A stretch of 34,388 bases of DNA from an uncultured Clostridia bacterium (lineage in GTDB: Bacteria; Bacillota; Clostridia; Oscillospirales; UBA644): NCBI GenBank assembly GCA_944386305.1, contig CALXAN010000027.1, forward strand, positions 1-34,388. The letters are read 5' to 3'. The notes beneath the pieces were generated by a model. The model saw nothing but the letters and a program-made list of their open reading frames with translations. It did no database searches and was not told the DNA's origin. Both the position numbers and the translations under genes were made by a program. Positions 1-8,455 of the stretch are shown here, in pieces (positions within the stretch are counted from its first letter, which is position 1; each line of letters begins with the position of its first letter).

Positions 1-171
1 GAGGAGGGCATGACCATCGCTATCGAGCCGATGATCAATCAGGGCGTCCCTGATGTAAAGAGCCTCAGCAACGGCTGGACCGTCGTCACAATGGACGGCA
101 AGCTTTCGGCTCATTATGAGCACACCGTCGCTATCCGTAACGGCGAGCCGTTAATACTCACATCTCTATGA
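1..171 (+). CDS. map: Methionine aminopeptidase type I, C-terminal fragment
   Basis: The window opens inside this gene; only the last 56 residues and a TGA stop are present. The metalloprotease removes the initiator Met from nascent proteins. Visible family signatures are the EEGMTIAIEPM block, carrying a metal-binding Glu, and a C-terminal segment ending SAHYEHTVAIRNGEP, where a second metal-ligand Glu lies in the YEHT motif. Its position just upstream of a KOW protein and infA is the usual clostridial order at the end of the spc/alpha ribosomal region, which supports the call. The start and N-terminal part lie outside the window. Confidence 0.93.
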   Translation, partial: EEGMTIAIEPMINQGVPDVKSLSNGWTVVTMDGKLSAHYEHTVAIRNGEPLILTSL

Positions 172-263
172 CGGGTCAATATCCGTTGGGCATATCGGAA
201 GTGTATGCGGGGGCGCTGCACCACGGTATGCAGGCTGATCGCTTAAAATGATCGGAGGATTTT

Positions 264-548
264 ATGAGCGATATTCACAAAGGCTGTTTGGTCGAGTCAA
301 TTGCAGGTCGAGATAAGGGCAAGCTGTTCTTAGTCGTGGGATTAAGTCAGGAAAGAGCGTCGATCGTGGACGGGGATCTGCGGAAGACCTCGAAGCCCAA
401 GCTCAAAAATCTCAAGCACCTCAGGTTCGTATCCGACAACATGAATCAGCGCGTGCTGAACAAGATCGAGACGGATACCAAGCTTGAAGATGCGGAGGTT
501 CGCAAGGCGTTAAGACTGTTTTTATCAGAGGAGGTCAATGATGGCTAA
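264..548 (+). CDS. KOW-domain RNA-binding protein (L14e/L27e-like)
   Basis: A 94-residue protein with an N-terminal KOW-type beta-barrel: residues 7-25 read [19 protein letters not shown], the typical turn with an invariant Gly, and the chain continues into a Lys-rich stretch ([12 protein letters not shown]). Small proteins like this sit between map and infA in many Clostridia and are annotated as ribosomal-protein-L14e-like RNA-binding proteins; their exact role is not established. The ATG at 264 follows a GGAGG at the proper distance. The 3' end overlaps infA by 8 bases, so translation of the two is probably coupled. Confidence 0.85.
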   Translation: MSDIHKGCLVESIAGRDKGKLFLVVGLSQERASIVDGDLRKTSKPKLKNLKHLRFVSDNMNQRVLNKIETDTKLEDAEVRKALRLFLSEEVNDG

Positions 549-765
549 GGAAGGAATTATCGAAGCTGAAGGCGTTGTGGTCGACGTACTGCCCAATACG
601 AGGTTTATCGTCGAGCTGTCCAACGGGCATAAGCTTAACGCTTATATTTCAGGCAAGCTCAGGGACAACAACATACGCATCCTGCTCGGAGATACTGTCG
701 TGGTCGAGATTTCCCCGTACGATCTTACGCAGGGCCGCATAAAGTGGAGAGGCTCGCAGAGATAG
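541..765 (+). CDS. infA: Translation initiation factor IF-1
   Basis: A single S1/OB-fold domain of 74 residues that binds the 30S A site during initiation. Hallmarks seen are MAKEG at the start, [30 protein letters not shown] and [13 protein letters not shown], matching IF-1 over its full length. Two ATGs lie in tandem at 538 and 541; the second gives the family-standard MAKEG start, and GAGGAGG about 5-9 bases upstream suits it. The gene overlaps the end of the KOW gene. It is part of the alpha-operon tail and presumably co-transcribed with the following ribosomal genes. Confidence 0.97.
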   Translation: MAKEGIIEAEGVVVDVLPNTRFIVELSNGHKLNAYISGKLRDNNIRILLGDTVVVEISPYDLTQGRIKWRGSQR

Positions 766-835
766 TCAGACAGTGATTCCGTCGATATTTCGGTTATGTA
801 ATTATAAGCCATGCGAGAGGCGTGGAGTTTACTAA

Positions 836-964
<129 letters not shown>

Positions 965-987
965 AAACAGGAGGTGTATTTTAGGAT

Positions 988-1356
988 ATGGCAAGAATAG
1001 CAGGCGTAGATTTACCTAATGCCAAAAGAGTAGAAATAGGACTTACTTATATATACGGTATAGGCCTCAGCACATCCAAGAAGATACTGTCCGCCACCGG
1101 CGTGGATCCTGACAGGAGAGTCAAGGACCTGACCGAGGACGACGTGTCCAAGCTGCGCGAATATATAGACCACAACATCACCGTAGAGGGCGATCTCAGG
1201 CGTGAGGTAGGGCTCAATATAAAGCGTTTGGTCGAGATAGGCTGCTACCGCGGCATAAGGCACCGCAAGGGCCTGCCCGTAAGAGGCCAGCGCACCAAGA
1301 CCAACGCCAGGACGCGCAAGGGCCCGTCCAAGACCGTGGCCAACAAGAAGAAATAA
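988..1356 (+). CDS. rpsM: 30S ribosomal protein S13
   Basis: A full-length S13 of 122 residues. The N-terminus [21 protein letters not shown], the helix-hairpin-helix region ([12 protein letters not shown]), [19 protein letters not shown] and the basic C-terminal tail are all present. S13 sits in the head of the 30S subunit and contacts 5S rRNA and L5 of the large subunit through intersubunit bridges. GGAGGTG lies upstream of the ATG. It is the third gene of the alpha-operon order here, followed 19 bases later by rpsK. Confidence 0.98.
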   Translation: MARIAGVDLPNAKRVEIGLTYIYGIGLSTSKKILSATGVDPDRRVKDLTEDDVSKLREYIDHNITVEGDLRREVGLNIKRLVEIGCYRGIRHRKGLPVRGQRTKTNARTRKGPSKTVANKKK

Positions 1357-1375
1357 GGCGAGGAGGAGTTAGAAG

Positions 1376-1780
1376 ATGGCACAGGCAAAATCAGGTAAGA
1401 GACCTGCCGTAAAAAGACGCAGAGACAAAAAGAATATAGAAAAAGGCGCGGCGCACATCCGCTCCAGCTTCAACAACACCATTGTTACGATATCCGACGT
1501 CAACGGCAACGCCGTCTCTTGGGCCTCCGCAGGCGAAATGGGCTTCAGGGGTTCCAAGAAATCGACTCCGTTCGCAGCGCAGATGGCGGCAGAGACCGCC
1601 GCTAAGGCTGCGATGGAGCATGGCATGAAGACCGTAGAAGTGTACGTTAAGGGGCCGGGCACCGGCCGTGAGGCGGCTATAAGAGCGCTGCAGACCGCGG
1701 GCCTTGAGGTCACGATGATCAAGGACGTCACCCCGATACCTCACAACGGCTGCCGCCCGCCTAAGAGACGCAGAGTATAA
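1376..1780 (+). CDS. rpsK: 30S ribosomal protein S11
   Basis: A full-length S11 of 134 residues. It has a basic N-terminal extension, the core [15 protein letters not shown], the motif [19 protein letters not shown] and the conserved C-terminus [19 protein letters not shown]11 forms part of the 30S platform beside the E site and contacts mRNA near the Shine-Dalgarno helix. The start follows GAGGAGG. It is 13 bases from rpsD and clearly in the same transcript. Confidence 0.98.
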   Translation: MAQAKSGKRPAVKRRRDKKNIEKGAAHIRSSFNNTIVTISDVNGNAVSWASAGEMGFRGSKKSTPFAAQMAAETAAKAAMEHGMKTVEVYVKGPGTGREAAIRALQTAGLEVTMIKDVTPIPHNGCRPPKRRRV

Positions 1781-1793
1781 GGAGGATAACGCG

Positions 1794-2423
1794 ATGGCTA
1801 GATATACAGGCCCCGTCTGCAAGCTCTGCAGACGTGAGAATACAAAACTTTTTCTTAAAGGCGACAAGTGCTACTCCGCCAAATGCCCGATAAACAATCC
1901 GCGCGTACAGGCTCCCGGCCAGCACGGCGCCAGGCGCAAAAAGCTCACCGAGTACGGGGTGCAGCTGCGCGAGAAGCAGAAGGCCAAGAGGTACTACGGA
2001 GTTCTTGAAAAGCAGTTTGCCACCTATTTTGATATGGCAAACAAGAAGAGCGGCGTAACCGGCGACAACCTCATACAGATACTTGAGAGCAGGCTTGACA
2101 ACAACGTCTACCGCCTCGGGTTCGCCCAGTCCAGGGCAGAGGCAAGACAGCTTGTCACGCACAGGCATTTTACCGTAAACGGCAAGCCGGTAAATATCCC
2201 CTCCTATCTTGTTAAGCCCGGCGATGTAATTGCCGTAACCGACAGCTTTAAGGATTCCTCCAAGTGCAAGGTTATTGCGGAGGCTATTGATTCCAGGCCT
2301 CTCCCCACTTGGCTGGAGCTTGATAAAGAAAAACTTTCCGGCAAGGTAGTAAGGCTGCCCGAACCTTCGGAGATAGATATCTCTCTCGAGGTTCACCTTA
2401 TCGTTGAGTTGTACTCCAAATAA
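1794..2423 (+). CDS. rpsD: 30S ribosomal protein S4, zinc-binding form
   Basis: A 209-residue primary 16S rRNA-binding protein that nucleates 30S assembly. The N-terminus carries a Cys cluster (Cys9, Cys12, and the Cys pair in CYSAKC near residues 26-31), marking the zinc-containing C+ form rather than the Cys-free paralogue. The S4 RNA-binding domain is seen at [22 protein letters not shown] and [18 protein letters not shown]. In many bacteria S4 represses its own operon by binding leader RNA; no such site was sought here. A GC-rich spacer of about 115 bases with possible hairpins separates it from rpoA. Confidence 0.97.
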   Translation: MARYTGPVCKLCRRENTKLFLKGDKCYSAKCPINNPRVQAPGQHGARRKKLTEYGVQLREKQKAKRYYGVLEKQFATYFDMANKKSGVTGDNLIQILESRLDNNVYRLGFAQSRAEARQLVTHRHFTVNGKPVNIPSYLVKPGDVIAVTDSFKDSSKCKVIAEAIDSRPLPTWLELDKEKLSGKVVRLPEPSEIDISLEVHLIVELYSK

Positions 2424-2539
2424 CGGCATTGTTTACGCGCGGCTCGCCCTATATATTCTGCGCGGGCCGCGGTCGGTTCAGGCCGCCGCATTTATCGCGG
2501 TATTATATAAAAGCATGATTGCTTGGAAAGGGTACGAAT

Positions 2540-3490
2540 ATGATTGAAATAGAAAAACCGACCATCGAAGTAGAAGAGTGTACCGAGGACGGAACCTACG
2601 GCAAATTTGTCGTCGAGCCGCTCGAGAGAGGCTACGGCATCACTCTCGGCAACTCGCTGCGGCGTATCCTTTTGTCTTCTTTGCAGGGAGCAGCGGTCAC
2701 GTCTATAAGGATAGACGGAGTACAGCATGAGTTTTCTACTATCCCGGGCGTAACCGAGGATGTGGCGGAGATCGTTCTGAACATGAAGGGCCTTATCGCC
2801 AAACTTCACGGCAATACGTCGAAGTTTGCGTATATAGACGTGCAGAACGAGGGTGAGGTGACCGCCGCCGATATAAAGGCGGATTCCGATATCGAGATAC
2901 TCAATCCCGACATGCACATCGCCACTTTAGGCAAAGATGCTAGACTGTATATGGAGATCACCATAGGGCTCGGCCGCGGCTATATCCCTTCTGAGAAGAA
3001 CAAGCCCTCCGACGCACCCATAGGGCTGATATCCATGGATTCTTCGCATTCCCCGGTCAGAAAGGTCAATTTTACTATAGAGAATACCCGTGTCGGACAG
3101 ATCACAGACTATGACAAGCTTACGCTCGAGGTGTGGACAAACGGTACGATTTCCGCCAAGTCCGCAGTGTCGCTTTCCGCTAAGATAATGAGCGAGCATT
3201 TGGCGCTCTTTGTCAACCTGGCGTCCGATACCGAAGTGGTAGAGGACGTGTGGAAAGGCGACGAAAGCGAGGTCAAGGAGCAGATACTCACCAAGACTAT
3301 AGAGGACCTCGACTTGTCGGTAAGATCTTTCAACTGCCTTAAGCGCGCGGGTATAAACACTGTGGGCGATCTTATCAGCAAGTCGCCCGAGGAAATGATG
3401 CGTGTCCGCAACCTGGGCAAAAAATCTCTTGAAGAGGTCATAGCCAAGCTTGAGGAATACGGTCTTTCATTTACAATGGACAGAGAATAA
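2540..3490 (+). CDS. rpoA: DNA-directed RNA polymerase subunit alpha
   Basis: A 316-residue alpha subunit. The N-terminal domain, used for dimerisation and beta/beta' assembly, includes [19 protein letters not shown]. The C-terminal domain, used for UP-element and activator contacts, shows the helix-hairpin-helix [13 protein letters not shown] and [13 protein letters not shown] start at the ATG at 2540 (MIEIEKPT), which has GGAAAGG upstream and matches the family N-terminus. An in-frame TTG at 2519 would add seven unsupported residues. Position between rpsD and rplQ is canonical. Confidence 0.97.
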   Translation: MIEIEKPTIEVEECTEDGTYGKFVVEPLERGYGITLGNSLRRILLSSLQGAAVTSIRIDGVQHEFSTIPGVTEDVAEIVLNMKGLIAKLHGNTSKFAYIDVQNEGEVTAADIKADSDIEILNPDMHIATLGKDARLYMEITIGLGRGYIPSEKNKPSDAPIGLISMDSSHSPVRKVNFTIENTRVGQITDYDKLTLEVWTNGTISAKSAVSLSAKIMSEHLALFVNLASDTEVVEDVWKGDESEVKEQILTKTIEDLDLSVRSFNCLKRAGINTVGDLISKSPEEMMRVRNLGKKSLEEVIAKLEEYGLSFTMDRE

Positions 3491-3510
3491 GGAAGGAGGC
3501 TGCTGTTTAC

Positions 3511-3849
3511 ATGGCTAAGAGAAAACTTGGCAGAACCACCGACCACAGAATGTCTATGCTCAGGGGCATGGTGACATATCTGTTCGAAAACGGTTCTATT
3601 GAAACAACAGTTACGAGAGCCAAAGAGGTACGCTCGCTGGCTGATAAAATGGTAACGCTAGCTAAGACCAATACATTGCATTCCAAGAGACAGGCGCTGA
3701 GCTTTATCACCAAGGAGGATGTGGTCAAAAAGCTTTTTGACGAGATCGCTCCCAAGTACGCAGAGCGCAACGGCGGATATACCCGTATAATCAAGATGGG
3801 TCCCCGCCGCGGCGACGCTGCCGAAATGGCGATAATACAGCTTGTCTGA
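3511..3849 (+). CDS. rplQ: 50S ribosomal protein L17
   Basis: A full-length L17 of 112 residues with the signature [20 protein letters not shown] near the start, an interior [20 protein letters not shown], and the C-terminus [17 protein letters not shown]. It is the last alpha-operon gene and is followed by a strong intrinsic terminator. The cobalt/ECF ATPase genes, truA and rplM-rpsI that often follow in Firmicutes are not here; an LRR surface-protein gene with its own promoter comes next. Confidence 0.98.
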   Translation: MAKRKLGRTTDHRMSMLRGMVTYLFENGSIETTVTRAKEVRSLADKMVTLAKTNTLHSKRQALSFITKEDVVKKLFDEIAPKYAERNGGYTRIIKMGPRRGDAAEMAIIQLV

Positions 3850-3869
3850 TCGCAGATATTCGTTTTTAG

Positions 3870-3922
3870 GAGCCGGTCGGCCCCCGCTGCATATAAGCTC
3901 GGGCCGTTCGGCTCGTTTTTTT
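3870..3922 (+). terminator. Intrinsic terminator of the alpha operon
   Basis: GAGCCGGTCGGCCC (3870-3883) pairs with GGGCCGTTCGGCTC (3901-3914), a 14-position stem with one weak internal spot, and is followed by a run of T (3916-3922). It lies 20 bases after the rplQ stop. Confidence 0.88.
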
Positions 3923-3961
3923 GCCCTTGCTGTCGGTTCGGCTCGGTTTGTGCGTTTTGTC

Positions 3962-3990
3962 TTGACATTTATAACAGTGTATGATAAAAT
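3962..3990 (+). promoter_or_regulatory. Sigma-A promoter of the first LRR gene
   Basis: -35 TTGACA at 3962-3967, a 17-base spacer, and -10 TAAAAT at 3985-3990 with an upstream TG at the extended -10 position. A GGAGG ribosome binding site follows at 4008-4012. Confidence 0.85.
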
Positions 3991-4021
3991 TTAGACAGTA
4001 TAAAATTGGAGGCATATAAGT

Positions 4022-5173
4022 ATGAGAAAAAATGCAATGCGGCTTGTATTCGCGTTTGTATTCATTTTCGCACTGTTTGCGTTCACCGTGCTTTTTAACG
4101 CGGAAGAAGAGCAGCCGCTGACTTTTGGCCCGTTTGAGTATACGGTCGACGAAGACGGCAACGCGACTATTACCGCATATACTTCCCAGGAGCCTAACGT
4201 GGATATTCCTGCAGAGATAGTCGTCGACGAGGAGCACAAGTATCCGGTGACCGTTATCGGTGAAAAGGCATTTCAAAACTCCTACGCTCAGGTAGTTACG
4301 ATGCCCGACAGCGTAAAGCGCATAGAGGCGTACGCCTTCAGCGGTTCGGCCCTGAACCAAATCACGCTGAGCAAGAATGTGGAATTTATCGGCAATCAGG
4401 CGTTTAGCTACACAGCCCTGACGTCGATAGACATACCCGACAGCGTCGTGACGATGGACACGACAATTTTTTGGCACTGTGAGACTTTGGAGGACGTTAC
4501 GATCGGCAACAGTGTCGAATCCATAGGCGACTACTGCTTTGAGGCCTGCTATATGCTCAGCGATATCGCGCTGCCCGACTCGCTGAAGACTTTGGGCAAT
4601 TATGCGTTTTTGGCCTGCGACGGTCTTAAAACGATTACTTTCGGCACAGGCCTGCAGACCATCGGCAATAACTGCTTTGAGGCCTGCGCGTCTTTGGAAG
4701 AAGTTATGTTCTATCCAAACTTAAAGTCCATAGGTTCTGAAGCTTTCAAGAGCTGCGAAAATCTCTATAAGGCTACGTTTGACTGCAACGCGCCTCAGAT
4801 AGGCGAGAATGCATTTGACGGAGTCAATGAGATTTTTAAGATATATTATGCTGACTGCGCGTCGGGCTGGGATTCCAAAGATCTCAGCGGCTATTCGCTC
4901 GAAGAGGTGCAGATGCATGTGTTCGGAGACTGGCAGGTGCAGACCGCGCCTACTACGGACACCCTGGGAATAGAGGCCCGCACCTGCTCAGGCTGCGGGG
5001 AAGTGGAGCAGCGCACCATAGACATGCTGCCGTCCGATGGCGAGACTCAGAACTCTTCCGCGTGGGTGCCTTATGTAGTGGCGGGGACGATAATCGTGGT
5101 TATCGCCGCGTTCATCGTCATATATCTCATATGCGCGCGCAAGAAGAAGCTCTCCGACAACGCCTCTAAATGA
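4022..5173 (+). CDS. BspA-like leucine-rich-repeat surface protein, membrane anchored
   Basis: A 383-residue predicted exoprotein. Residues 1-27 form a signal peptide. Residues of about 70-290 hold LRR_5 (BspA/TpLRR) repeats of about 23 residues, seen as repeated IGxxxFxxCxxLxxIxLPxSL patterns. A short segment near 300-340 (W, RTCSGCGE) resembles the Cys-containing linkers of gut Firmicute surface proteins. One membrane helix lies at about 348-371, followed by a basic tail (ARKKK). There is no LPXTG motif, so it should stay as a type I membrane protein with the repeats outside. BspA repeats often mediate binding to host or bacterial surfaces; the ligand here is unknown. It has its own strong promoter and appears monocistronic. 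Confidence 0.85.
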   Translation: MRKNAMRLVFAFVFIFALFAFTVLFNAEEEQPLTFGPFEYTVDEDGNATITAYTSQEPNVDIPAEIVVDEEHKYPVTVIGEKAFQNSYAQVVTMPDSVKRIEAYAFSGSALNQITLSKNVEFIGNQAFSYTALTSIDIPDSVVTMDTTIFWHCETLEDVTIGNSVESIGDYCFEACYMLSDIALPDSLKTLGNYAFLACDGLKTITFGTGLQTIGNNCFEACASLEEVMFYPNLKSIGSEAFKSCENLYKATFDCNAPQIGENAFDGVNEIFKIYYADCASGWDSKDLSGYSLEEVQMHVFGDWQVQTAPTTDTLGIEARTCSGCGEVEQRTIDMLPSDGETQNSSAWVPYVVAGTIIVVIAAFIVIYLICARKKKLSDNASK

Positions 5174-5400
5174 CCCATGGCTTTGTTTGAATCGGTTTAT
5201 TAAGCTTCGCCGTATTTTTTAAGAAATCTGCCGAGAGTTGCCTTTCTTGATGCGGATATTTGCTGCGCGCCCGCAGCCGCTTTGAAATGTGCCGTATGAT
5301 CGGGCGCGGGAATCGTATTCGCGGGACGTGAAACTGCGGAACATCCGCCTGCCTGAGGGCGGTTTGAGCACGGTACAATAAGCGCATCAGGTACGGCGCA

Positions 5401-5440
5401 GCCGCCGCATGTAGTCAGTACATGCGGCGGCGTTTTTTTT
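5401..5440 (+). terminator. Intrinsic terminator
   Basis: A perfect 13-base stem, GCCGCCGCATGTA (5401-5413) with its complement (5419-5431), a five-base loop and eight T (5433-5440). It sits about 230 bases after the upstream LRR stop, farther than usual, so it may serve that gene or an unrecognised RNA. Confidence 0.85.
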
Positions 5441-5862
5441 GTATAAAAAGCGCGAGTCTGATCGGCAGGGGGAAAAACTCAGTTTGCGGCAGACGGAAAC
5501 GTATACCGAAAGCGTAGGATAGCTTACGCCTGCGAAGCCGAAGCTGCCCGCGCAGGATTAAGACACGACGCTCAGACATTTTGCATATAGAGCGAATCCG
5601 GGGTCGCAGAAAACTGAGCCTTTAAATATGCGTATAAAGCGGGTTTGTCGGCCGGATAGGAACCGGCAAGCCGCAATAGGACGGACGCCGTGAAATGTCC
5701 CAAACTGCGGCTTTGCGGGCGGATATTTACGGCTTTCGGCGGCAAAAATTCGGGACAGGCGTTTGGTACTGCGTTTTGATACGGTAAAAAAAATATATGT
5801 CGCTCGGAGAGAGCTTGCGCCGTATCGGGGATAGCTGCGCGGGCGGCAGAGATGAACGCCAT

Positions 5863-5895
5863 GCTCCTCCGTCTTTGACGGCGGAGCACGTTTTT
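5863..5895 (+). terminator. Possible intrinsic terminator
   Basis: GCTCCTCCGTC (5863-5873) pairs with GACGGCGGAGC (5877-5887) with one mismatch, a three-base loop and T5 at 5891-5895. No plus-strand gene ends just before it. Confidence 0.5.
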
Positions 5896-6007
5896 ATGTT
5901 TAGTGCGTGAATTTTGGAATAATAAGCTTTATGTATTTTTTGCGATTTTAATTTTTAAGTATGCGCGCAGAAACAGCGTGCAGGCGGGGGAGAGGTAAAG
6001 TTTTTCA

Positions 6008-6036
6008 TTGACTTTTATCTTAGTATATGTTATGAT
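6008..6036 (+). promoter_or_regulatory. Sigma-A promoter of the second LRR gene
   Basis: -35 TTGACT (6008-6013), a 17-base spacer, and -10 TATGAT (6031-6036), ending 26 bases before the start codon. Confidence 0.85.
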
Positions 6037-6062
6037 TATACAGACAGGAGGGATGTGCGCAG

Positions 6063-7724
6063 ATGAGGAAATTGTCGATTTTTTTGAGCGTATTCGTTGT
6101 CTGTATGTGCATGGGATTATCTTCCTTTGCCGAGCAGAATGACACTTATATATACACTGTCTCCGACAGCGGAGGCGTGTCCATACAGGGTTACCTCAAC
6201 GAGATCAGCGGGGATCTTGTCATCCCGTCTGAGATAGACGGCCATCCCGTCACCGCGATCGAGCGCTATGTCTTCATGAACTGCGACATTACCTCGGTTT
6301 TTATCCCGGCCAGCGTCTCTTATATAGGTCCAGGCGCGTTCAGCGGCTGCACGAGCCTTACGAGCATCGAGGTGGAGGAGGGCAATGAGACATTCTCTGT
6401 CTCGGACGGAATATTGTACAGCTCTTCGGGCAAGACCCTCAGCGTGTACCCCGCCTCGCGCACCGATACCTCGTATACCGTGCCTGAGGGCGTGGACACT
6501 ATAGGCGCGGGCGCGTTCAGCGGTAACCAGTACATAGAGCAGATATCCATGCCCAACACTGTGGCCGTTATAGACAGCCGCGCGTTCTACGACTGTCCTA
6601 ACCTGAGGTCGGTGGATTTGGACGATATAATATATATAGGCGATTCGGCTTTTTATAATTGCCAAAATCTCGAGGCCGCAGAGTTCAGTTCCTCGCTCAC
6701 TACCATAGACAGCTATGCGTTTGAAAACTGCGTTTCCCTGACCGATATCGAGCTTCCCGACTCTCTGATCGAAGTCAGCGAGGCTGCCTTTAGGTCCTGC
6801 ACTTCGCTGAGCCGCGTCAGCTTTGGCGCTCAGACGCAGAGGATAGGGTTTCAAGCCTTTTACGGATGCACGTCTCTGCAGTCCGTAGACCTGCCCGATA
6901 CCGTTACTTCTATCGTGGACAGCGCGTTTGCATACTGCACCTCACTGTCGCAGGTCAATGTGGGCTCGGGCCTTGAGAGCATCGGCTCGACCGCATTCCA
7001 GGGCTGTACGATGCTGGAGTCGGCCGTGTTTAGCGGGGAGCAGTCTCCGCAGGACGTGGGTGAAAAAGTTTTTGACGAAGCTGAAAACGTGACTATATCG
7101 TTCCCGAACTCTCCCGAGGCTGAGGCTGAGTTTGAGGACAAGCTGTCCGCTTCCGACGCCCCGTCTACCTCAGAGGTTCAGGACGTGATAGATTATAACG
7201 AGGCTATCTCTTCGGGTCTGTCCCAGCGGGCCAAGACCCTCATCGTCGTGGGCGTGTGCGCGGCCATAGTTATCGCCGCCATCGTCATAGTCTGCGTGGC
7301 AAACAGGGAGAAGAAGGACGATTTCGACGGTTATCGCAATACCATAGACCAAAGCGTGCTTGAGCCCTCGGATGAAACTTCTTCAGCCCAAAGCGTGCCT
7401 GAGCCTTCGGCCGAAACTTCTTCTGTGGCGGCTCGTTCGGCTGCCGCCGAAGACGCAGAGCAGATAGATTCCGTATCCCTGCCCGATACTCCGGAGGAAT
7501 TTAGGGTAGAGGATTCTTCCGCAGAGGCTGAGGAAAAGATAACTGAAATACGCGAGTATATAGACAGCGTGGAGATTCACGGGCAGCTGCGCAAACGCCG
7601 CAGGAATCCGGACCCCGTCCGTGAAAGCGAGGACGGCGCCCAGGCTCCCGAAATTGCCCGCGACCCGGCTGAGCCGCCCAGGCCGCGCCGCCGCGAAGTG
7701 CGGCAGGAGGATGAGGAGCAGTGA
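6063..7724 (+). CDS. BspA-like LRR membrane protein with long acidic cytoplasmic tail
   Basis: A 553-residue protein. A signal peptide at 1-23 ends SSFAEQ. About a dozen LRR_5/BspA repeats cover roughly 40-330 (recurring AFxxCxxLxxVxLPxSL). One membrane helix follows at about 390-412 (LIVVGVCAAIVIAAIVIVCV). The last 140 residues are a Ser/Glu/Asp/Pro-rich, then Arg-rich, tail predicted to be cytoplasmic. Such a long inner tail is unusual for BspA-type proteins, which normally end in a short tail, a sortase signal or a secretion domain. The tail contains two tandem 13-residue units from a 39-base duplication. The start follows GGAGGG. The stop overlaps the next gene as GTGA, so the pair is probably made together. 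Extracellular binding with inner signalling or scaffolding is inference. Confidence 0.82.
   Translation: MRKLSIFLSVFVVCMCMGLSSFAEQNDTYIYTVSDSGGVSIQGYLNEISGDLVIPSEIDGHPVTAIERYVFMNCDITSVFIPASVSYIGPGAFSGCTSLTSIEVEEGNETFSVSDGILYSSSGKTLSVYPASRTDTSYTVPEGVDTIGAGAFSGNQYIEQISMPNTVAVIDSRAFYDCPNLRSVDLDDIIYIGDSAFYNCQNLEAAEFSSSLTTIDSYAFENCVSLTDIELPDSLIEVSEAAFRSCTSLSRVSFGAQTQRIGFQAFYGCTSLQSVDLPDTVTSIVDSAFAYCTSLSQVNVGSGLESIGSTAFQGCTMLESAVFSGEQSPQDVGEKVFDEAENVTISFPNSPEAEAEFEDKLSASDAPSTSEVQDVIDYNEAISSGLSQRAKTLIVVGVCAAIVIAAIVIVCVANREKKDDFDGYRNTIDQSVLEPSDETSSAQSVPEPSAETSSVAARSAAAEDAEQIDSVSLPDTPEEFRVEDSSAEAEEKITEIREYIDSVEIHGQLRKRRRNPDPVRESEDGAQAPEIARDPAEPPRPRRREVRQEDEEQ
7351..7428 (+). repeat. 39-base tandem duplication within the LRR protein tail
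   Basis: Two near-identical 39-base units (7351-7389 and 7390-7428), each beginning AAAGCGTGC, encode SVLEPSDETSSAQ and SVPEPSAETSSVA in the cytoplasmic tail. A unit of 13 codons keeps the frame. Confidence 0.85.
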
Positions 7725-7930
7725 GCCTGCATACGTATCAGATCATCATAGCCTGCGTCGTGGGGCTCATGGCCGTCATGGTCATATACAGCTTTGTGCG
7801 TATGGCCGTCTACCGCAGACAGGGCAGGCAGGATAAGGTGAACGGCTGTCTTAAGTCTGTCATTTTATACGTCGCCGCGGGTATAGTGTCCGCAGTAGTG
7901 GGGCTGATAATATCGCACCTTATAGATTGA
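7721..7930 (+). CDS. Small two-helix membrane protein, coupled to the LRR gene
   Basis: A 69-residue protein I do not recognise. Two hydrophobic helices at about 6-26 (YQIIIACVVGLMAVMVIYSFV) and 45-66 are separated by a basic loop (RMAVYRRQGRQDK). Its GTG start overlaps the stop of the upstream LRR gene as GTGA, and AGGAGG lies about 10 bases upstream within that gene. This coupling suggests equimolar expression and a possible partnership with the LRR membrane protein, for example as an accessory subunit; that is inference. The helices and the strong ribosome binding site argue against a chance ORF. Confidence 0.7.
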   Translation: MSLHTYQIIIACVVGLMAVMVIYSFVRMAVYRRQGRQDKVNGCLKSVILYVAAGIVSAVVGLIISHLID

Positions 7931-7972
7931 TAAAATACCGCATCAGTCGCGTTGTTTTTAGAAAAATATATG

Positions 7973-7993
7973 GGGACGGCAGTGTGCCGTCCC
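7973..7993 (+). terminator. Hairpin, likely 3' end of the LRR transcript
   Basis: A perfect 9-base stem, GGGACGGCA / TGCCGTCCC, with a GTG loop, 42 bases after the stop at 7930. The T-tract is poor (TCGTTTCTT), so it may stabilise or weakly terminate. Confidence 0.5.
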
Positions 7994-8200
7994 TCGTTTC
8001 TTGTCGGGGTATCTTTTGTCTTTCGCGGCTTATACCGCGCGTGTAAATGCGTCCGTATGTGTCGCTGCGCTTGTCTGTATGTTTTTTTGTGTCGTGTTTG
8101 AGATTTACCTGTCTTAATGCCGAGAGCGGGCGCGTTTGTTTTTTAGTTGGGTACGTTTTTTGCACAAATGAAAAAAAACGCCGTGCGCCGTAGCTTTTTG

Positions 8201-8232
8201 TTTTCCCCGCCGCATAAATGCGGCGGGGAAAA
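8201..8232. repeat. Long perfect inverted repeat
   Basis: TTTTCCCCGCCGCAT (8201-8215) and its exact complement (8218-8232) around a two-base spacer. The outer A/T pairs give some terminator character in both directions, but no long U-run follows on either strand. Confidence 0.6.
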
Positions 8233-8406
8233 TTCTTGTTGTAAACTCAAAATGCGGTTCCGTTTTTTGCCGCGCCGGCCGCACGTCAGTCAGTGATTTT
8301 TGTTCGGGATAGATTTGCATCGCTGTGTCCGAGCGGCGGCGATTCGGCGGCAAACAATTTATGTTCTGCTGTAATGTGTCAGGAAAAAATGTTCTTACGC
8401 TCTGAT

Positions 8407-8436
8407 AAAAATCGGGGGACGGCCCCGTCCCCCGAT
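8407..8436 (-). terminator. Terminator of the CotH gene
   Basis: A 12-base stem, ATCGGGGGACGG (8411-8422) with CCGTCCCCCGAT (8425-8436). On the minus strand it is followed by UUUU (8410-8407). It lies 20 bases beyond the CotH stop. Confidence 0.65.
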
Positions 8437-8455
8437 AAAAAAACACAGCGCTCAG

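Larger units (their letters stand above)
5174..6007 (+). other. Long intergenic region with two terminator-like hairpins, no gene recognised
   Basis: About 830 bases between the two LRR genes. Short ORFs exist on the minus strand but have no convincing ribosome binding site or family signature. The region holds terminator-like hairpins at 5401-5440 and 5863-5895 and smaller self-complementary pieces around 5510-5560. No tRNA or known RNA class was recognised. The two separate terminators suggest an unannotated short transcript, but I found no convincing promoter for one. Confidence 0.5.
7931..8455. other. Convergent intergenic region with three strong hairpins
   Basis: About 525 bases between the plus-strand membrane protein and the minus-strand CotH gene. 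No gene is supported; the short ORFs are low-complexity and lack start signals. It contains three hairpins (7973-7993, 8201-8232, 8411-8436), listed separately. Confidence 0.6.

Noticed and set aside
2519-2539. Upstream TTG start for rpoA
   Set aside because: It would place the ribosome binding site inside the coding region and add residues not typical of the family.
5572-5889. A 105-codon minus-strand ORF in the LRR intergenic gap
   Set aside because: It starts inside a terminator-like hairpin, has no Shine-Dalgarno site and its composition looks non-coding.
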